Source: an uncultured Bacteroidales bacterium
Lineage (GTDB): Bacteria; Bacteroidota; Bacteroidia; Bacteroidales; P3
NCBI GenBank assembly: GCA_900316965.1
Contig: ONEY01000022.1
Location: 1-62,080 of the forward strand
Reading direction: 5' to 3'
Length of the DNA: 62,080 nt
Shown: positions 50,933 through 59,332 of the stretch, piece by piece
How positions within the stretch are numbered: the stretch's first letter is position 1
How the letters are laid out: each line of letters starts with the position of its first letter
The notes under the pieces: model-generated
Databases searched by the model: none
Told to the model about the DNA's origin: nothing
Seen by the model: only the letters and a program-made list of their open reading frames with translations
Translations under genes and position numbers: made by a program

Positions 50933-53017
50933 TCAATATGTTATTTCGTCCACAACGTTTTGATAGATTTTCACGTTGTACTTGGCACGCAGCGACGCCA
51001 TCAACTGTTTCTCCAGATAGTTTTGATACTCGTTGATATAGTAGCCACGGGCCTCGGCGCATGATTTGAGGCAAGGATCCACCACCTTGTTGACCGACAC
51101 CAGCGAATAGCCTTTGGCAGCGGGGACGAGATAGAGACCCTCGTGGTAGGTAGACATTTTAAGATAGGTCTGCTCGGACGACAGCACAAGGTTGTCCTCA
51201 TATTGAGCCGCGTCGGGATGTTTAGCCACAATGTTGTCGAAGACCGACTTGAAAGGCAGGCCCTTCTTTAGGTTCTTGTTGGCCATCTTGAGCAGTTTGG
51301 AAGGCGCCATAGTAGCGCTGTCGAGTATGGTTATCACCGACATATCGAGCCGCTCGCCCCAAAAATAGGGAGCATCGTCGGGGTTGTCGATATTGCGCTG
51401 AGCCGAGAACATGCTGTAGAATTGAGCCATACCCACAGTATCGGAGATAGCTTTAGACCATATCATCTTGTCGTTGTAAGAGAATATCATCAAGCCGTTG
51501 CGATATTCCTCCATAAGGCTGGCAAATTCGGGATGCTCGACCTCGAGGTGCTTGTCGGCATACTCAAAGACCTTGTTGTTGATAAAGTTCTCGTAGCGGT
51601 CGTTGAGGTACATATCGAGCGAATAGGTAGCTTCGGCGCGCTGGTTGTCCTGGACAAAGAGGAGGAAATCCTTGGCGGTATATTCCTTGTCGGCGACAGC
51701 GAAAAGAGGTCGCATGTCGCTAACCATATCGTCGCGGAATTTCCACGATTTAGAGAAAACAGAGTCGTTGATAGCGGCGCGGCACTCATCGAGCGAAGCC
51801 AAGAATTGTTTCTTTTTGGATGCTTTTTTGCCAGGCGTCTTCATATACATTTTGGTATAGTCGACAAAAGAGTAGCGTTCCTTGCATTGGTCGACGAAGA
51901 CAGAGCGCGGCTTAATGTTTCTATTGTCGCGAGCCAGCCTCTGACGATAGTAAGGCTGCATGTCGGAGAAAGAGGGTATAGTGTCGCGACGAATGAGCAG
52001 CAGGATATGCCAACCGAACTCAGATTGGAAAGGCTCGCAAAACTCACCCGGTTTCAGCTTAGCCAACTCGACGACATAGTCGGGAGGCAGCTGGTGGATG
52101 TTCATGTCGGAGAGCAGACCCCCGTTGACCGCAGAGGCATGGTCCTCGCTGTAGTCGGAGGCCACTTTGCCAAAATTCTCGCCCTCCTTGATTTTTTGAT
52201 AAGCCTGACGGATTCTACCCTCTTTAGAGCGTTTGGTGGGGTCCTCAGAGATCCAGATGTGCTGCAGGGTCACCTTGCCGTAGAAGGGAGTTTTGTGGAA
52301 GAGCTTGATTACATGGTAGCCATAGTTAGATCTCACCGGTAGGGAGACCTCGCCAGGCTCGAGTGCATAGGCAGCCGACTCGAAAGGATAAACCATATCA
52401 AAGACAGTGAAGTTGCCCAAGTTGCCCAAGTCCTTGCGGCGAGGGTCGTCGGGAGGCAGATGGTCCTCATCGAAGCGAGCCTGTGACGACTCCTTGGCCA
52501 CCGCCATAAAATCCTCGCCGGCCATAACCCGGTTGTAATATTCCATTGCCTTCTTGTAGGCTTTCAAAGTGTCCTCAGGCAAAGGGTTGCGACCCAGACG
52601 CACAAAAATATGAGCGGCGTTGAGGGTGTAGTGGTTACGCTCGTAAGCCTCTTCCAAGATACTGTTAAGAGTCAACGAGTCGATAAGATAAGGCGAGGCC
52701 AGCTCGTTGCGATAGCCCTCAAGCTCCTTCTGCAGCGAAGGGTCCTTGTCAATTTGCTGGGCATAAGCGTCGACCAGCTTGGTGCGGTAGTTGACAAAAA
52801 GCTGCACATACTCTTCCAGAGCCTGACGTTTCTCATAGGTGCAAGCCGTAGGGGCAGCTTTCGGGTCTTTACCTATCGAGCGCAAAAACTCTTTCATAAA
52901 CTCACTCTTGTGAATCTTTTGACCATTGATTTCAAAGATCACAGGATCGTTGTTGGTTTGAGCCTGCATTGATAATGTCATCATAGCGGCTATCAGAAAG
53001 GCAAAAAGTTTCCTCAT
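50933..53017 (-). CDS. Periplasmic peptidyl-prolyl isomerase with two parvulin domains
   Basis: A 694-residue exported protein (signal peptide MRKLFAFLIAAMMTLSMQAQ). An N-terminal region opens FEINGQKIHKSEFMKEFLRS. The two parvulin domains lie at about residues 135-250 (NAAHIFVRLGRNPLPEDTLK, VRSNYGYHVIKLF) and 255-355 (TLQHIWISEDPTKRSKEGRI, FQSEFGWHILLLIRRD). A long C-terminal helical region follows without known motifs (RNGLMIFSYNDKMIWSKAIS). Such Bacteroidota proteins are thought to act in outer-membrane protein folding. It is followed by the SurA-like gene, suggesting cooperation. Confidence 0.88.
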   Translation of the reverse strand: MRKLFAFLIAAMMTLSMQAQTNNDPVIFEINGQKIHKSEFMKEFLRSIGKDPKAAPTACTYEKRQALEEYVQLFVNYRTKLVDAYAQQIDKDPSLQKELEGYRNELASPYLIDSLTLNSILEEAYERNHYTLNAAHIFVRLGRNPLPEDTLKAYKKAMEYYNRVMAGEDFMAVAKESSQARFDEDHLPPDDPRRKDLGNLGNFTVFDMVYPFESAAYALEPGEVSLPVRSNYGYHVIKLFHKTPFYGKVTLQHIWISEDPTKRSKEGRIRQAYQKIKEGENFGKVASDYSEDHASAVNGGLLSDMNIHQLPPDYVVELAKLKPGEFCEPFQSEFGWHILLLIRRDTIPSFSDMQPYYRQRLARDNRNIKPRSVFVDQCKERYSFVDYTKMYMKTPGKKASKKKQFLASLDECRAAINDSVFSKSWKFRDDMVSDMRPLFAVADKEYTAKDFLLFVQDNQRAEATYSLDMYLNDRYENFINNKVFEYADKHLEVEHPEFASLMEEYRNGLMIFSYNDKMIWSKAISDTVGMAQFYSMFSAQRNIDNPDDAPYFWGERLDMSVITILDSATMAPSKLLKMANKNLKKGLPFKSVFDNIVAKHPDAAQYEDNLVLSSEQTYLKMSTYHEGLYLVPAAKGYSLVSVNKVVDPCLKSCAEARGYYINEYQNYLEKQLMASLRAKYNVKIYQNVVDEITY

Positions 53018-53153
53018 TATATCTAACTCAGTTGTTTATTTTAGAAGACTATTTTTTAATTCACAATATTTTACCAATTGTTTTCGGCCTACCGCCTGTG
53101 TCGAGAAGCCCATCTAACACCCTTAGAGCTCAAACAGAGAACTCACATCACCC

Positions 53154-53183
53154 TCATAGCGGACCCATAGCGAACTTATAGCG
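53154..53183. repeat. 11-bp tandem motif, copy B
   Basis: TCATAGCGGACCCATAGCG with further ACTTATAGCGAC forms three imperfect units of the TCATAGCGGAC motif. It is located just past the guaB stop. Confidence 0.6.
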
Positions 53184-53209
53184 ACGGGCACTAGCGCCGA
53201 TACCTATTC

Positions 53210-54682
53210 TTATCTCGAATAGTTGGGAGCCTCGCGAGTGATGGCGATGTCGTGAGGATGGCTTTCGGTGCGTCCCGCAGCGGTGATGCGGATAAACTTA
53301 GCCTTTTGCAGGGTAGTGATATCCTTAGATCCGGTATAACCCATACCCGCTTTCAGGCCACCGACAAGCTGATAAAGCACCTCGTTCAAGGAACCTTTGT
53401 AGGGCACGCGACCCACAACGCCTTCGGGAACCAGCTTCTTGACATCGGTTTCCTTGTCTTGGAAATAACGATCCTTCGAGCCGCTCTGCATAGCCTCGAG
53501 AGAGCCCATGCCGCGATAGGATTTGAATTTGCGGCCCTCGAAAATGATGGTCTCGCCCGGAGCCTCATCGACACCAGCCACAAGCGATCCTATCATTATG
53601 CTGCTGGCGCCTGCGGCAAGAGCTTTGACGATGTCGCCGCTGTAGCGGATACCGCCGTCGGCGATGATGGGGATGTCGATGCCTGCCTGCTTGAGAGCGC
53701 CAGAGACCTCACAAACAGCCGTGAGCTGCGGCACACCGATACCAGCGATGATACGAGTGGAGCAGATGCTTCCGGGGCCAATACCAACCTTAACAGCGTC
53801 GGCGCCAGCCTCAGCCAACATCAAGGCAGCCTCGCCTGTGGCGATATTGCCCACCACCACATCGAGCTCGGGGTATTTGGCTTTCACGCTCTTCAGAGCC
53901 TCGACAACGCGGATGCTGTGACCGTGAGCTGTGTCAATAACAATGGCGTCGGCGCCTGCGGCAACAAGAGCGTCAACACGATCCATCATGTCGGCTGTGA
54001 TACCCACACCGGCGGCAACACGCAGACGGCCATTGCTGTCCTTGCAAGCGTTGGGGTGCTCCTTGTTTTTCATGATGTCGCTGTAGGTGATGAGACCAAC
54101 AAACTGACCTTTCTCATTGACCACGGGCAGCTTCTCGATCTTGTGCTCCTGCAGAATCTCAGCGGCCTCGTCGAAGGTAGTGCCCTCGTGGGTAGTTATC
54201 AGGTCGGTTATCATAATCTCGCTCAGGGGGCGGCTCATATTGCGCTCAAAACGCAAGTCACGGTTGGTGACCATACCCAACAGATTGCGGTCAGCGTCAA
54301 CGATGGGAATACCGCCAATATGATACTCGTGCATAAGGCCCAAAGCGTCTTTCACCAAGGCGTCCTTGCCGAGAGTGACGGGGTCGACAATCATGCCGTT
54401 TTCAGAGCGCTTAACCTTGCGCACCTCGTTGGCTTGACGTTCAATGCTCATGTTTTTGTGCAGCACACCAATACCGCCTTCCTGGGCCATACCGATAGCC
54501 ATCTCAGCTTCGGTTACGGTGTCCATAGCGGCACTAACCATAGGAATGTTGACTGTGATGTTACGAGAGAAACGCGAATTAACTTTGACTTCGCGAGGCA
54601 GAATGTCTGAATAACTGGGAACGAGGAGGACGTCATCGTATGTCAATCCCTCGCCAATAAATTTTGTGGTGTCTGTATACAT
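53210..54682 (-). CDS. guaB: Inosine-5'-monophosphate dehydrogenase
   Basis: A 490-residue enzyme for the committed step of GMP synthesis, IMP to XMP. It begins [20 protein letters not shown] and carries CBS domains at about residues 90-205 ([40 protein letters not shown]). Catalytic elements are [20 protein letters not shown] with the active-site Cys, [17 protein letters not shown], and the flap [14 protein letters not shown]. The ATG at 54682 is chosen; the longer frame to 54754 adds a hydrophobic extension not found in the family. The promoter box lies 18 bases upstream. Confidence 0.97.
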   Translation of the reverse strand: MYTDTTKFIGEGLTYDDVLLVPSYSDILPREVKVNSRFSRNITVNIPMVSAAMDTVTEAEMAIGMAQEGGIGVLHKNMSIERQANEVRKVKRSENGMIVDPVTLGKDALVKDALGLMHEYHIGGIPIVDADRNLLGMVTNRDLRFERNMSRPLSEIMITDLITTHEGTTFDEAAEILQEHKIEKLPVVNEKGQFVGLITYSDIMKNKEHPNACKDSNGRLRVAAGVGITADMMDRVDALVAAGADAIVIDTAHGHSIRVVEALKSVKAKYPELDVVVGNIATGEAALMLAEAGADAVKVGIGPGSICSTRIIAGIGVPQLTAVCEVSGALKQAGIDIPIIADGGIRYSGDIVKALAAGASSIMIGSLVAGVDEAPGETIIFEGRKFKSYRGMGSLEAMQSGSKDRYFQDKETDVKKLVPEGVVGRVPYKGSLNEVLYQLVGGLKAGMGYTGSKDITTLQKAKFIRITAAGRTESHPHDIAITREAPNYSR

Positions 54683-54699
54683 AATAATAAAATTTCGTG

Positions 54700-54707
54700 C
54701 AAAAATA
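54700..54707 (-). promoter_or_regulatory. -7 box TATTTTTG for guaB
   Basis: Read on the minus strand this matches TAnnTTTG. It is very close to the start codon (18 bases), giving a short leader. This also supports the choice of the 54682 start, since a start at 54754 would lie upstream of the promoter. Confidence 0.5.
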
Positions 54708-54856
54708 CTAAAAATATGCGACATGGGGAAAACAAAAAAACAAAGTTTTTGCAATTACCTAATTCTCCGCACAAAAGAGCGTAAAAAAAAGGCTCTTCCC
54801 TACTCCGCAAGCCTTATCTTTGCTCCTTGTCGAGCTTGTATTGTATATTTTTTTAT

Positions 54857-54864
54857 TACCTTTG
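54857..54864 (+). promoter_or_regulatory. -7 box TACCTTTG for the outer-membrane protein gene
   Basis: TACCTTTG fits TAnnTTTG about 80 bases before the ATG at 54944. A second match TATCTTTG lies about 40 bases further upstream. Confidence 0.5.
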
Positions 54865-54943
54865 CAAAATCAAAAAAACAGCATTACCCACCATCAACCA
54901 CCACAGCTCATCAATTCAAATCACACATAAAATCCATAGTCAC

Positions 54944-56248
54944 ATGAGAGCCTCTATCCTACTACTCATTGCATTTTTGGCAGGCGGCTTGGCAATGGCG
55001 CAAACCAACGACACAATCGCCTCAGGCTCAACCGAGCACGCGAAACACCCATTCAAATCCTCCCTTGCCAATATGCACACACTAGCCACGCCAAGCGTCT
55101 CAGAGTCAAGTCTTAGGCACGGCATACATCACCTCATTCTCAATGTCGACGCCTCAGCCTTTTTCTATGATATCGAAAACGCAATGCCCTTCGCCAAAGG
55201 CTTCACCATCACCGGTTTCAGGATGGCTCCCACACTCAACTATGGCATCAACCATCGCTCACGCCTTAGGGCAGGAATGAATCTCACCCTTTTTGCCGGC
55301 ATGGATTCGCTATATTCCGTCCGTCCCATCCTCTCACTCATCTATATGCCCACACGGTGGCTCCTTATCACGGCGGGAACCATCAACGGCGGCTACCACC
55401 ACGATTTGGGCTTGCCCGCCTACGACCCAGCACGTTGGATTACCAACCCGGTAGAAAACGGACTTCAAATTGAGACCGACACACGCTTTTGGAACAGCGA
55501 CACTTGGCTCGATTGGGAGCACTATCTCAAACCTTGGACACCCGACCAGGAACGTTTCACTATGGGCAGCCGACACGAATTCTCGGTTTTCCGCAGCTAC
55601 CAGCAGTATAAATCTTCTTCCTGGGCCATGCCGATGTCGGGTCCTTGTATTAATTACCGCCAATACACAGACAAGGTTTGGGAGCTCTCAATCCCTATGC
55701 ACTTCTTGGCCAGCCACCGAGGCGGTGAGGTGAAAACCATCGACACCAATACTGTCACCACTTTCAACGAGCGCTTAGGCCTTCGTCTCCGCTATCAACG
55801 CAGCAACCATACCAGCGGCTCCTCTCATCGGCTGCAGCTTGATATGCCTTTCTATTTCTACCACCTCGAGGACTCACATCTGGACAATGGCGGCAAAGGC
55901 CTCTACCCTTCCCTGCGATATGAGTTCAGCCACAACAATCCCAACGAGCAACGCGGCTGGTGCCTTCACACCACAGCTGGATTCTGGCACGGCGACCACT
56001 ACTTCAGCCATCTCGGCGCACCACAGTTTTTCTCAGCCAACAGCTATAGCTTGCAGCATCTGCACACCTCTGCCACTTTGAATGAGGATTTGCGAAACAT
56101 GATTACCGCCGACATAGCTTTTGAGCACGAGTTTCACGACCTTAAGCTTGGCATTCAACTAAATGCCTTCTACGACCTCACACTCCACAAGGCCGATTAC
56201 ATATTCGCATTCTATATGCGTTTCGGTGGCGATTTTGTCATTTTCTGA
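54944..56248 (+). CDS. Outer-membrane beta-barrel-like protein of unknown function
   Basis: A 434-residue exported protein (signal peptide ILLLIAFLAGGLAMAQ). The mature chain is made of alternating aromatic beta-strands (FTITGFRMAPTLNYGINHRS, RLRAGMNLTLFAGM, LSLIYMPTRWLLITAGTING, FNERLGLRLRYQRS, YIFAFYMRFGGDFVIF) and ends in Phe, as expected for a barrel inserted by the BAM machinery. It resembles uncharacterised Bacteroidota outer-membrane proteins. I chose the start at 54944 because it begins a good signal peptide; the upstream frame to 54827 adds an implausible N-terminus. No partner gene. Confidence 0.65.
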   Translation: MRASILLLIAFLAGGLAMAQTNDTIASGSTEHAKHPFKSSLANMHTLATPSVSESSLRHGIHHLILNVDASAFFYDIENAMPFAKGFTITGFRMAPTLNYGINHRSRLRAGMNLTLFAGMDSLYSVRPILSLIYMPTRWLLITAGTINGGYHHDLGLPAYDPARWITNPVENGLQIETDTRFWNSDTWLDWEHYLKPWTPDQERFTMGSRHEFSVFRSYQQYKSSSWAMPMSGPCINYRQYTDKVWELSIPMHFLASHRGGEVKTIDTNTVTTFNERLGLRLRYQRSNHTSGSSHRLQLDMPFYFYHLEDSHLDNGGKGLYPSLRYEFSHNNPNEQRGWCLHTTAGFWHGDHYFSHLGAPQFFSANSYSLQHLHTSATLNEDLRNMITADIAFEHEFHDLKLGIQLNAFYDLTLHKADYIFAFYMRFGGDFVIF

Positions 56249-56279
56249 TGTTTGCAACTGGGTTGCATGTTTATGTACT

Positions 56280-56287
56280 TAATTTTG
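56280..56287 (+). promoter_or_regulatory. -7 box TAATTTTG for the zinc ATPase gene
   Basis: TAATTTTG fits TAnnTTTG, 26 bases upstream of the ATG. A TTTG lies 25 bases before it, a little further than the usual -33 spacing. Confidence 0.5.
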
Positions 56288-56312
56288 CAACCAGAATCAA
56301 ACAATTACTACT

Positions 56313-58472
56313 ATGACTAACATCGATAAAAATCAAGAATTTAGCCACACCGATTCTTGCCAACACGAACACTCCCATTGCTCGTGCCACCATCATGAGC
56401 ATGAACATCACCATCATGACCACGAGCACCATCATGAGCACGAGCACCACCATGACCATGAACACCACCATGACCATGAGCACCACCATGACCATGAGCA
56501 CCATCATGAGCATGAATCGCCCAAAAAGAAGCTTATAACGATAGGCGCCGCCACGCTGACCCTCATCCTCGCCGTTGTCATCGAAAAACAGTTCCATTTG
56601 ACTCAATGGCAAGCGCTCCTTGTCTATCTTATACCCTATCTTATAGCCGGATACGACACCTTGAAAGAGGCTATAGAAAGCGCCCTGCATGGCAACCTTT
56701 TCAACGAGAATTTCCTTATGTCGATAGCCACCCTTGGGGCGCTGACAATAGGTTTTCTACCTGGCGTGGAAAGCAATCAGTTTGTCGAAGCCGTCTTTGT
56801 CATGCTATTCTTCCAAGTGGGAGAATTCTTTGAAGGTTACGCCGAAGGCAAAAGTCGCGAAAGCATCTCCCACCTCATGGACATCCGTCCCGACTCAGCC
56901 ACTGTGGAGCGCAACGGCGAGCAAGTCACCATATCACCCGAGAAGGTCCAAGTAGGCGAGATATTGGTCATAAAACCAGGCGAGAAAATTCCTCTCGACG
57001 CTGTTATTGTCGAGGGCTCTACTTCCATCAACACCGTCGCTCTTACCGGTGAAAGTGAGCCACGTAGCGCAACTGTTGACGACGAAATAATATCGGGTTG
57101 TGTCAACCTGAGCGGCCTTATACGTGCCCGTGTCATCAAGCCATTCAGCGAGAGCACAGTATCACACATTCTCGAGCTTGTTGAGAATGCCGCCGAACAG
57201 AAATCCAAAAGCGAGAACTTCATCACACGATTTGCCCGCATCTACACACCCATAGTAGTTTTTGCCGCTTTGGCGTTGGCGCTCATACCACCACTGGCTA
57301 TAAGCCTCGCTCAAAACGAGTTCCACTTCTCGGCATCGGCCTTCAGCACCCTGTTTCCCGTATGGCTCTACCGCGCCCTGATGTTCCTTGTCGTCAGCTG
57401 TCCTTGTGCATTGGTAATCAGCGTTCCGCTGTCCTTCTTTGGAGGCATAGGAGGCGCCTCACGTCGCGGCATCCTCATCAAAGGCGCACGCTTTATGGAT
57501 GTCCTCGCCAAAGTAGACACAGTCGTTTTTGACAAGACAGGAACACTCACCAAAGGCAAATTCGCTGTCACAGCCGTCCATCCCGACCAATGCGACGAGA
57601 ACCACCTACTACATCTTGCCGCTCATGTCGAGCACTTCTCCAACCATCCCATAGGAGCAGCTTTGCGCGACGCATTTCCCGACGCAGACAATGATGGATG
57701 CCAAGTGTCGGAAGTTGAAGAGATTGCAGGTCATGGTATTCGTGCCCGAGTAGGCAACGATTTGGTTTGTGTAGGCAACAGCAAAATGATGGATGCCTGT
57801 GGCGCCAAATGGCGTGAATGCCACTCGGCCGGCACCATCATCCATATAGCCATCAACGGCATCTATGCCGGCCATATTGTCATCAACGACCAAATAAAGG
57901 CCGACAGCCAAAGTGCTGTGGCCGAATTGAAAACCCTGGGAGTCAATCGCACAGTCATGCTCAGCGGCGACCGCGATGCTGTTGTGAAAGATGTGGCAAA
58001 GACGTTGAACATCGACGAGTACCACTCGCAACTGCTTCCAGGCGACAAAATAGATTGGATGGAGCGGATTAGCGCTAGCAACAAAGCGGAAAGCGATTCC
58101 AGCACCACTCACAACACCAACACCTCATCTTGTGTCGCCTTTGTTGGCGATGGCATCAACGACGCTCCCGTCTTGGCTCGTGCCGATGTAGGCATAGCTA
58201 TGGGAGGTCTTGGCAGCGACGCAGCCATCGAAGCCGCCGACATTGTCATCATGGACGACACACCCTCAAAAGTGGCCTCGGCCATTCGCATAGCTCGTCG
58301 CACCATTGGCATAGCACGCCAAAATGTGATTTTCGCCATAGGTGTCAAAGTTGCCGTCCTAATTCTAGCCGCCATAGGATTGGCAAGCATGTGGATGGCA
58401 GTCTTCGCCGACGTAGGAGTAACTTTCCTTGCCATCGTCAACGCAATGCGAACACTAAAATACAAAAAATGA
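56313..58472 (+). CDS. zntA: Heavy-metal (Zn/Cd/Pb) P1B-type ATPase with His-rich N-terminus
   Basis: A 719-residue metal-exporting P-type ATPase. Instead of a Cys-type HMA domain it has an N-terminal histidine-rich stretch of about 55 residues, built from repeats such as HHHDHE, that probably binds zinc. Membrane helices follow. The translocation motif is SCPCAL, the phosphorylation site is FDKTGTLTKG, the nucleotide-domain SNHPIGAAL carries the His-Pro pair, and the hinge is VGDGINDAPVL. Expected substrates are Zn(II), Cd(II) or Pb(II), exported to the periplasm. The Fur-family gene 22 bases downstream is its likely regulator. The His repeat is also a DNA-level tandem repeat. Confidence 0.9.
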   Translation: MTNIDKNQEFSHTDSCQHEHSHCSCHHHEHEHHHHDHEHHHEHEHHHDHEHHHDHEHHHDHEHHHEHESPKKKLITIGAATLTLILAVVIEKQFHLTQWQALLVYLIPYLIAGYDTLKEAIESALHGNLFNENFLMSIATLGALTIGFLPGVESNQFVEAVFVMLFFQVGEFFEGYAEGKSRESISHLMDIRPDSATVERNGEQVTISPEKVQVGEILVIKPGEKIPLDAVIVEGSTSINTVALTGESEPRSATVDDEIISGCVNLSGLIRARVIKPFSESTVSHILELVENAAEQKSKSENFITRFARIYTPIVVFAALALALIPPLAISLAQNEFHFSASAFSTLFPVWLYRALMFLVVSCPCALVISVPLSFFGGIGGASRRGILIKGARFMDVLAKVDTVVFDKTGTLTKGKFAVTAVHPDQCDENHLLHLAAHVEHFSNHPIGAALRDAFPDADNDGCQVSEVEEIAGHGIRARVGNDLVCVGNSKMMDACGAKWRECHSAGTIIHIAINGIYAGHIVINDQIKADSQSAVAELKTLGVNRTVMLSGDRDAVVKDVAKTLNIDEYHSQLLPGDKIDWMERISASNKAESDSSTTHNTNTSSCVAFVGDGINDAPVLARADVGIAMGGLGSDAAIEAADIVIMDDTPSKVASAIRIARRTIGIARQNVIFAIGVKVAVLILAAIGLASMWMAVFADVGVTFLAIVNAMRTLKYKK
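56381..56515 (+). repeat. 18-base tandem repeat coding the His-rich arm
   Basis: The units CACCACCATGACCATGAG/A (HHHDHE) follow one another about four times, with variants around them. Such in-frame tandem repeats can gain or lose units, changing the number of metal-binding His residues without breaking the gene. Confidence 0.7.
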
Positions 58473-58493
58473 CGTTTTTCTGTTATCAACATA

Positions 58494-58964
58494 ATGAATC
58501 ACACTCCCCCACATCATTATAAAGCTATGACCGACACACCAATGACTGACGAAGAGACCTTGAAAAAAGCAGGTATTCGCATAACAGCTCTGCGCCTTAT
58601 GATTTGGCGGCTTATGAGGCACGAAATCAACCACATCTTCAGCCTTGCCGACCTCGAGGAGGCCATTCCTACTGTCGACAAATCGACACTTTTCCGCACC
58701 TTGACACTTTTCAGCGACTCCCACTTGCTTCACAACATCGATGACGGCAGCGGCACTCAAAAATACTGCGTATGCCACCACGACGACACTCGTCAATGTC
58801 TTGGTCATGTGCATCTCACGTGCGTCAAATGCCATAAAACATTCTGTCTCAACAACGTCACCATTCCTCCCGTTACCCTGCCCGAAGGCTTCATACCCGA
58901 AGAAACCGAATATGTAGTCAAAGGCATCTGCGGTCAATGCTCAGCCAAACACCACTCCCACTAA
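58494..58964 (+). CDS. Fur-family metal-responsive regulator (probably Zur-like)
   Basis: A 156-residue Fur-family protein. The winged-helix half has LKKAGIRITALRLMIWRLM and VDKSTLFRTLTLFSDSHLLH (recognition helix). The metal-binding half has CLGHVHLTCVKCHKTFCLNN, with two Cys pairs, and a last pair in GICGQCS. Directly after the zinc ATPase gene (22 bases apart) it is likely a zinc-responsive repressor; Fur, Zur and Mur cannot be separated from sequence alone. Three in-frame ATGs (58494, 58527, 58542) exist; the N-terminal extension before MTDEE looks unstructured, so a start at 58527 or 58542 is possible. Confidence 0.85.
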   Translation: MNHTPPHHYKAMTDTPMTDEETLKKAGIRITALRLMIWRLMRHEINHIFSLADLEEAIPTVDKSTLFRTLTLFSDSHLLHNIDDGSGTQKYCVCHHDDTRQCLGHVHLTCVKCHKTFCLNNVTIPPVTLPEGFIPEETEYVVKGICGQCSAKHHSH

Positions 58965-59020
58965 TAACACCCAAAACCAACCATTTTTTACGCCAACAAT
59001 CACCCTCCCCGAAGCAAACC

Positions 59021-59050
59021 CTTAGCGGACTCATAGCGGACTTATGAGCG
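59021..59050. repeat. 11-bp tandem motif, copy C
   Basis: CTTAGCGGACTCATAGCGGA then CTTATGAGCGG are close to the copies at 1491 and 53154. Confidence 0.6.
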
Positions 59051-59088
59051 GCAATAAAGGTCAGAAACAAGCCTCGTTTATTCGTATC

Positions 59089-59157
59089 AACCCCAATCGG
59101 TCATTAGTGATATTGTCAGCAATGATTGAAATGCCGTTCAGACGACCGATTGGGGTT
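59089..59157. repeat. Inverted repeat with 14-base arms
   Basis: Perfect arms AACCCCAATCGGTC (59089-59102) and GACCGATTGGGGTT (59144-59157) enclose a 41-base loop. No T run follows, so it is not a standard terminator. The left arm and loop start (CCCAATCGGTCATTAG) resemble 3279-3293. Confidence 0.7.
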
Positions 59158-59241
59158 TACCCAATAGCAAGTCATGAAAACTATAAATGAGAGCCTTACG
59201 GTTTTCTCGTTTTTTTATATTCTACAATCAGATATTTTTCC

Positions 59242-59249
59242 TATTTTTG
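59242..59249 (+). promoter_or_regulatory. -7 box TATTTTTG for the C1 peptidase gene
   Basis: TATTTTTG fits TAnnTTTG, about 84 bases upstream of the chosen ATG at 59333. It lies inside the longer upstream frame, which supports the shorter start. Confidence 0.5.
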
Positions 59250-59332
59250 CAATGCGTGATATAATACCATATTATGTCAATCACACCTTTAACGCACTTA
59301 GCTTTAGACAAATAACAAAACAATACATACAC

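Larger units (their letters stand above)
58965..59332. other. Spacer of about 370 bases between the Fur-family gene and the C1 peptidase
   Basis: It contains an 11-bp tandem motif copy, a 14-base inverted repeat and the promoter of the downstream peptidase. No gene is seen. Confidence 0.5.

Noticed and set aside
53252..54610. A 452-codon open frame on the plus strand opposite guaB
   Set aside because: It lies fully inside guaB on the other strand and its translation shows no family motif; guaB is certain.
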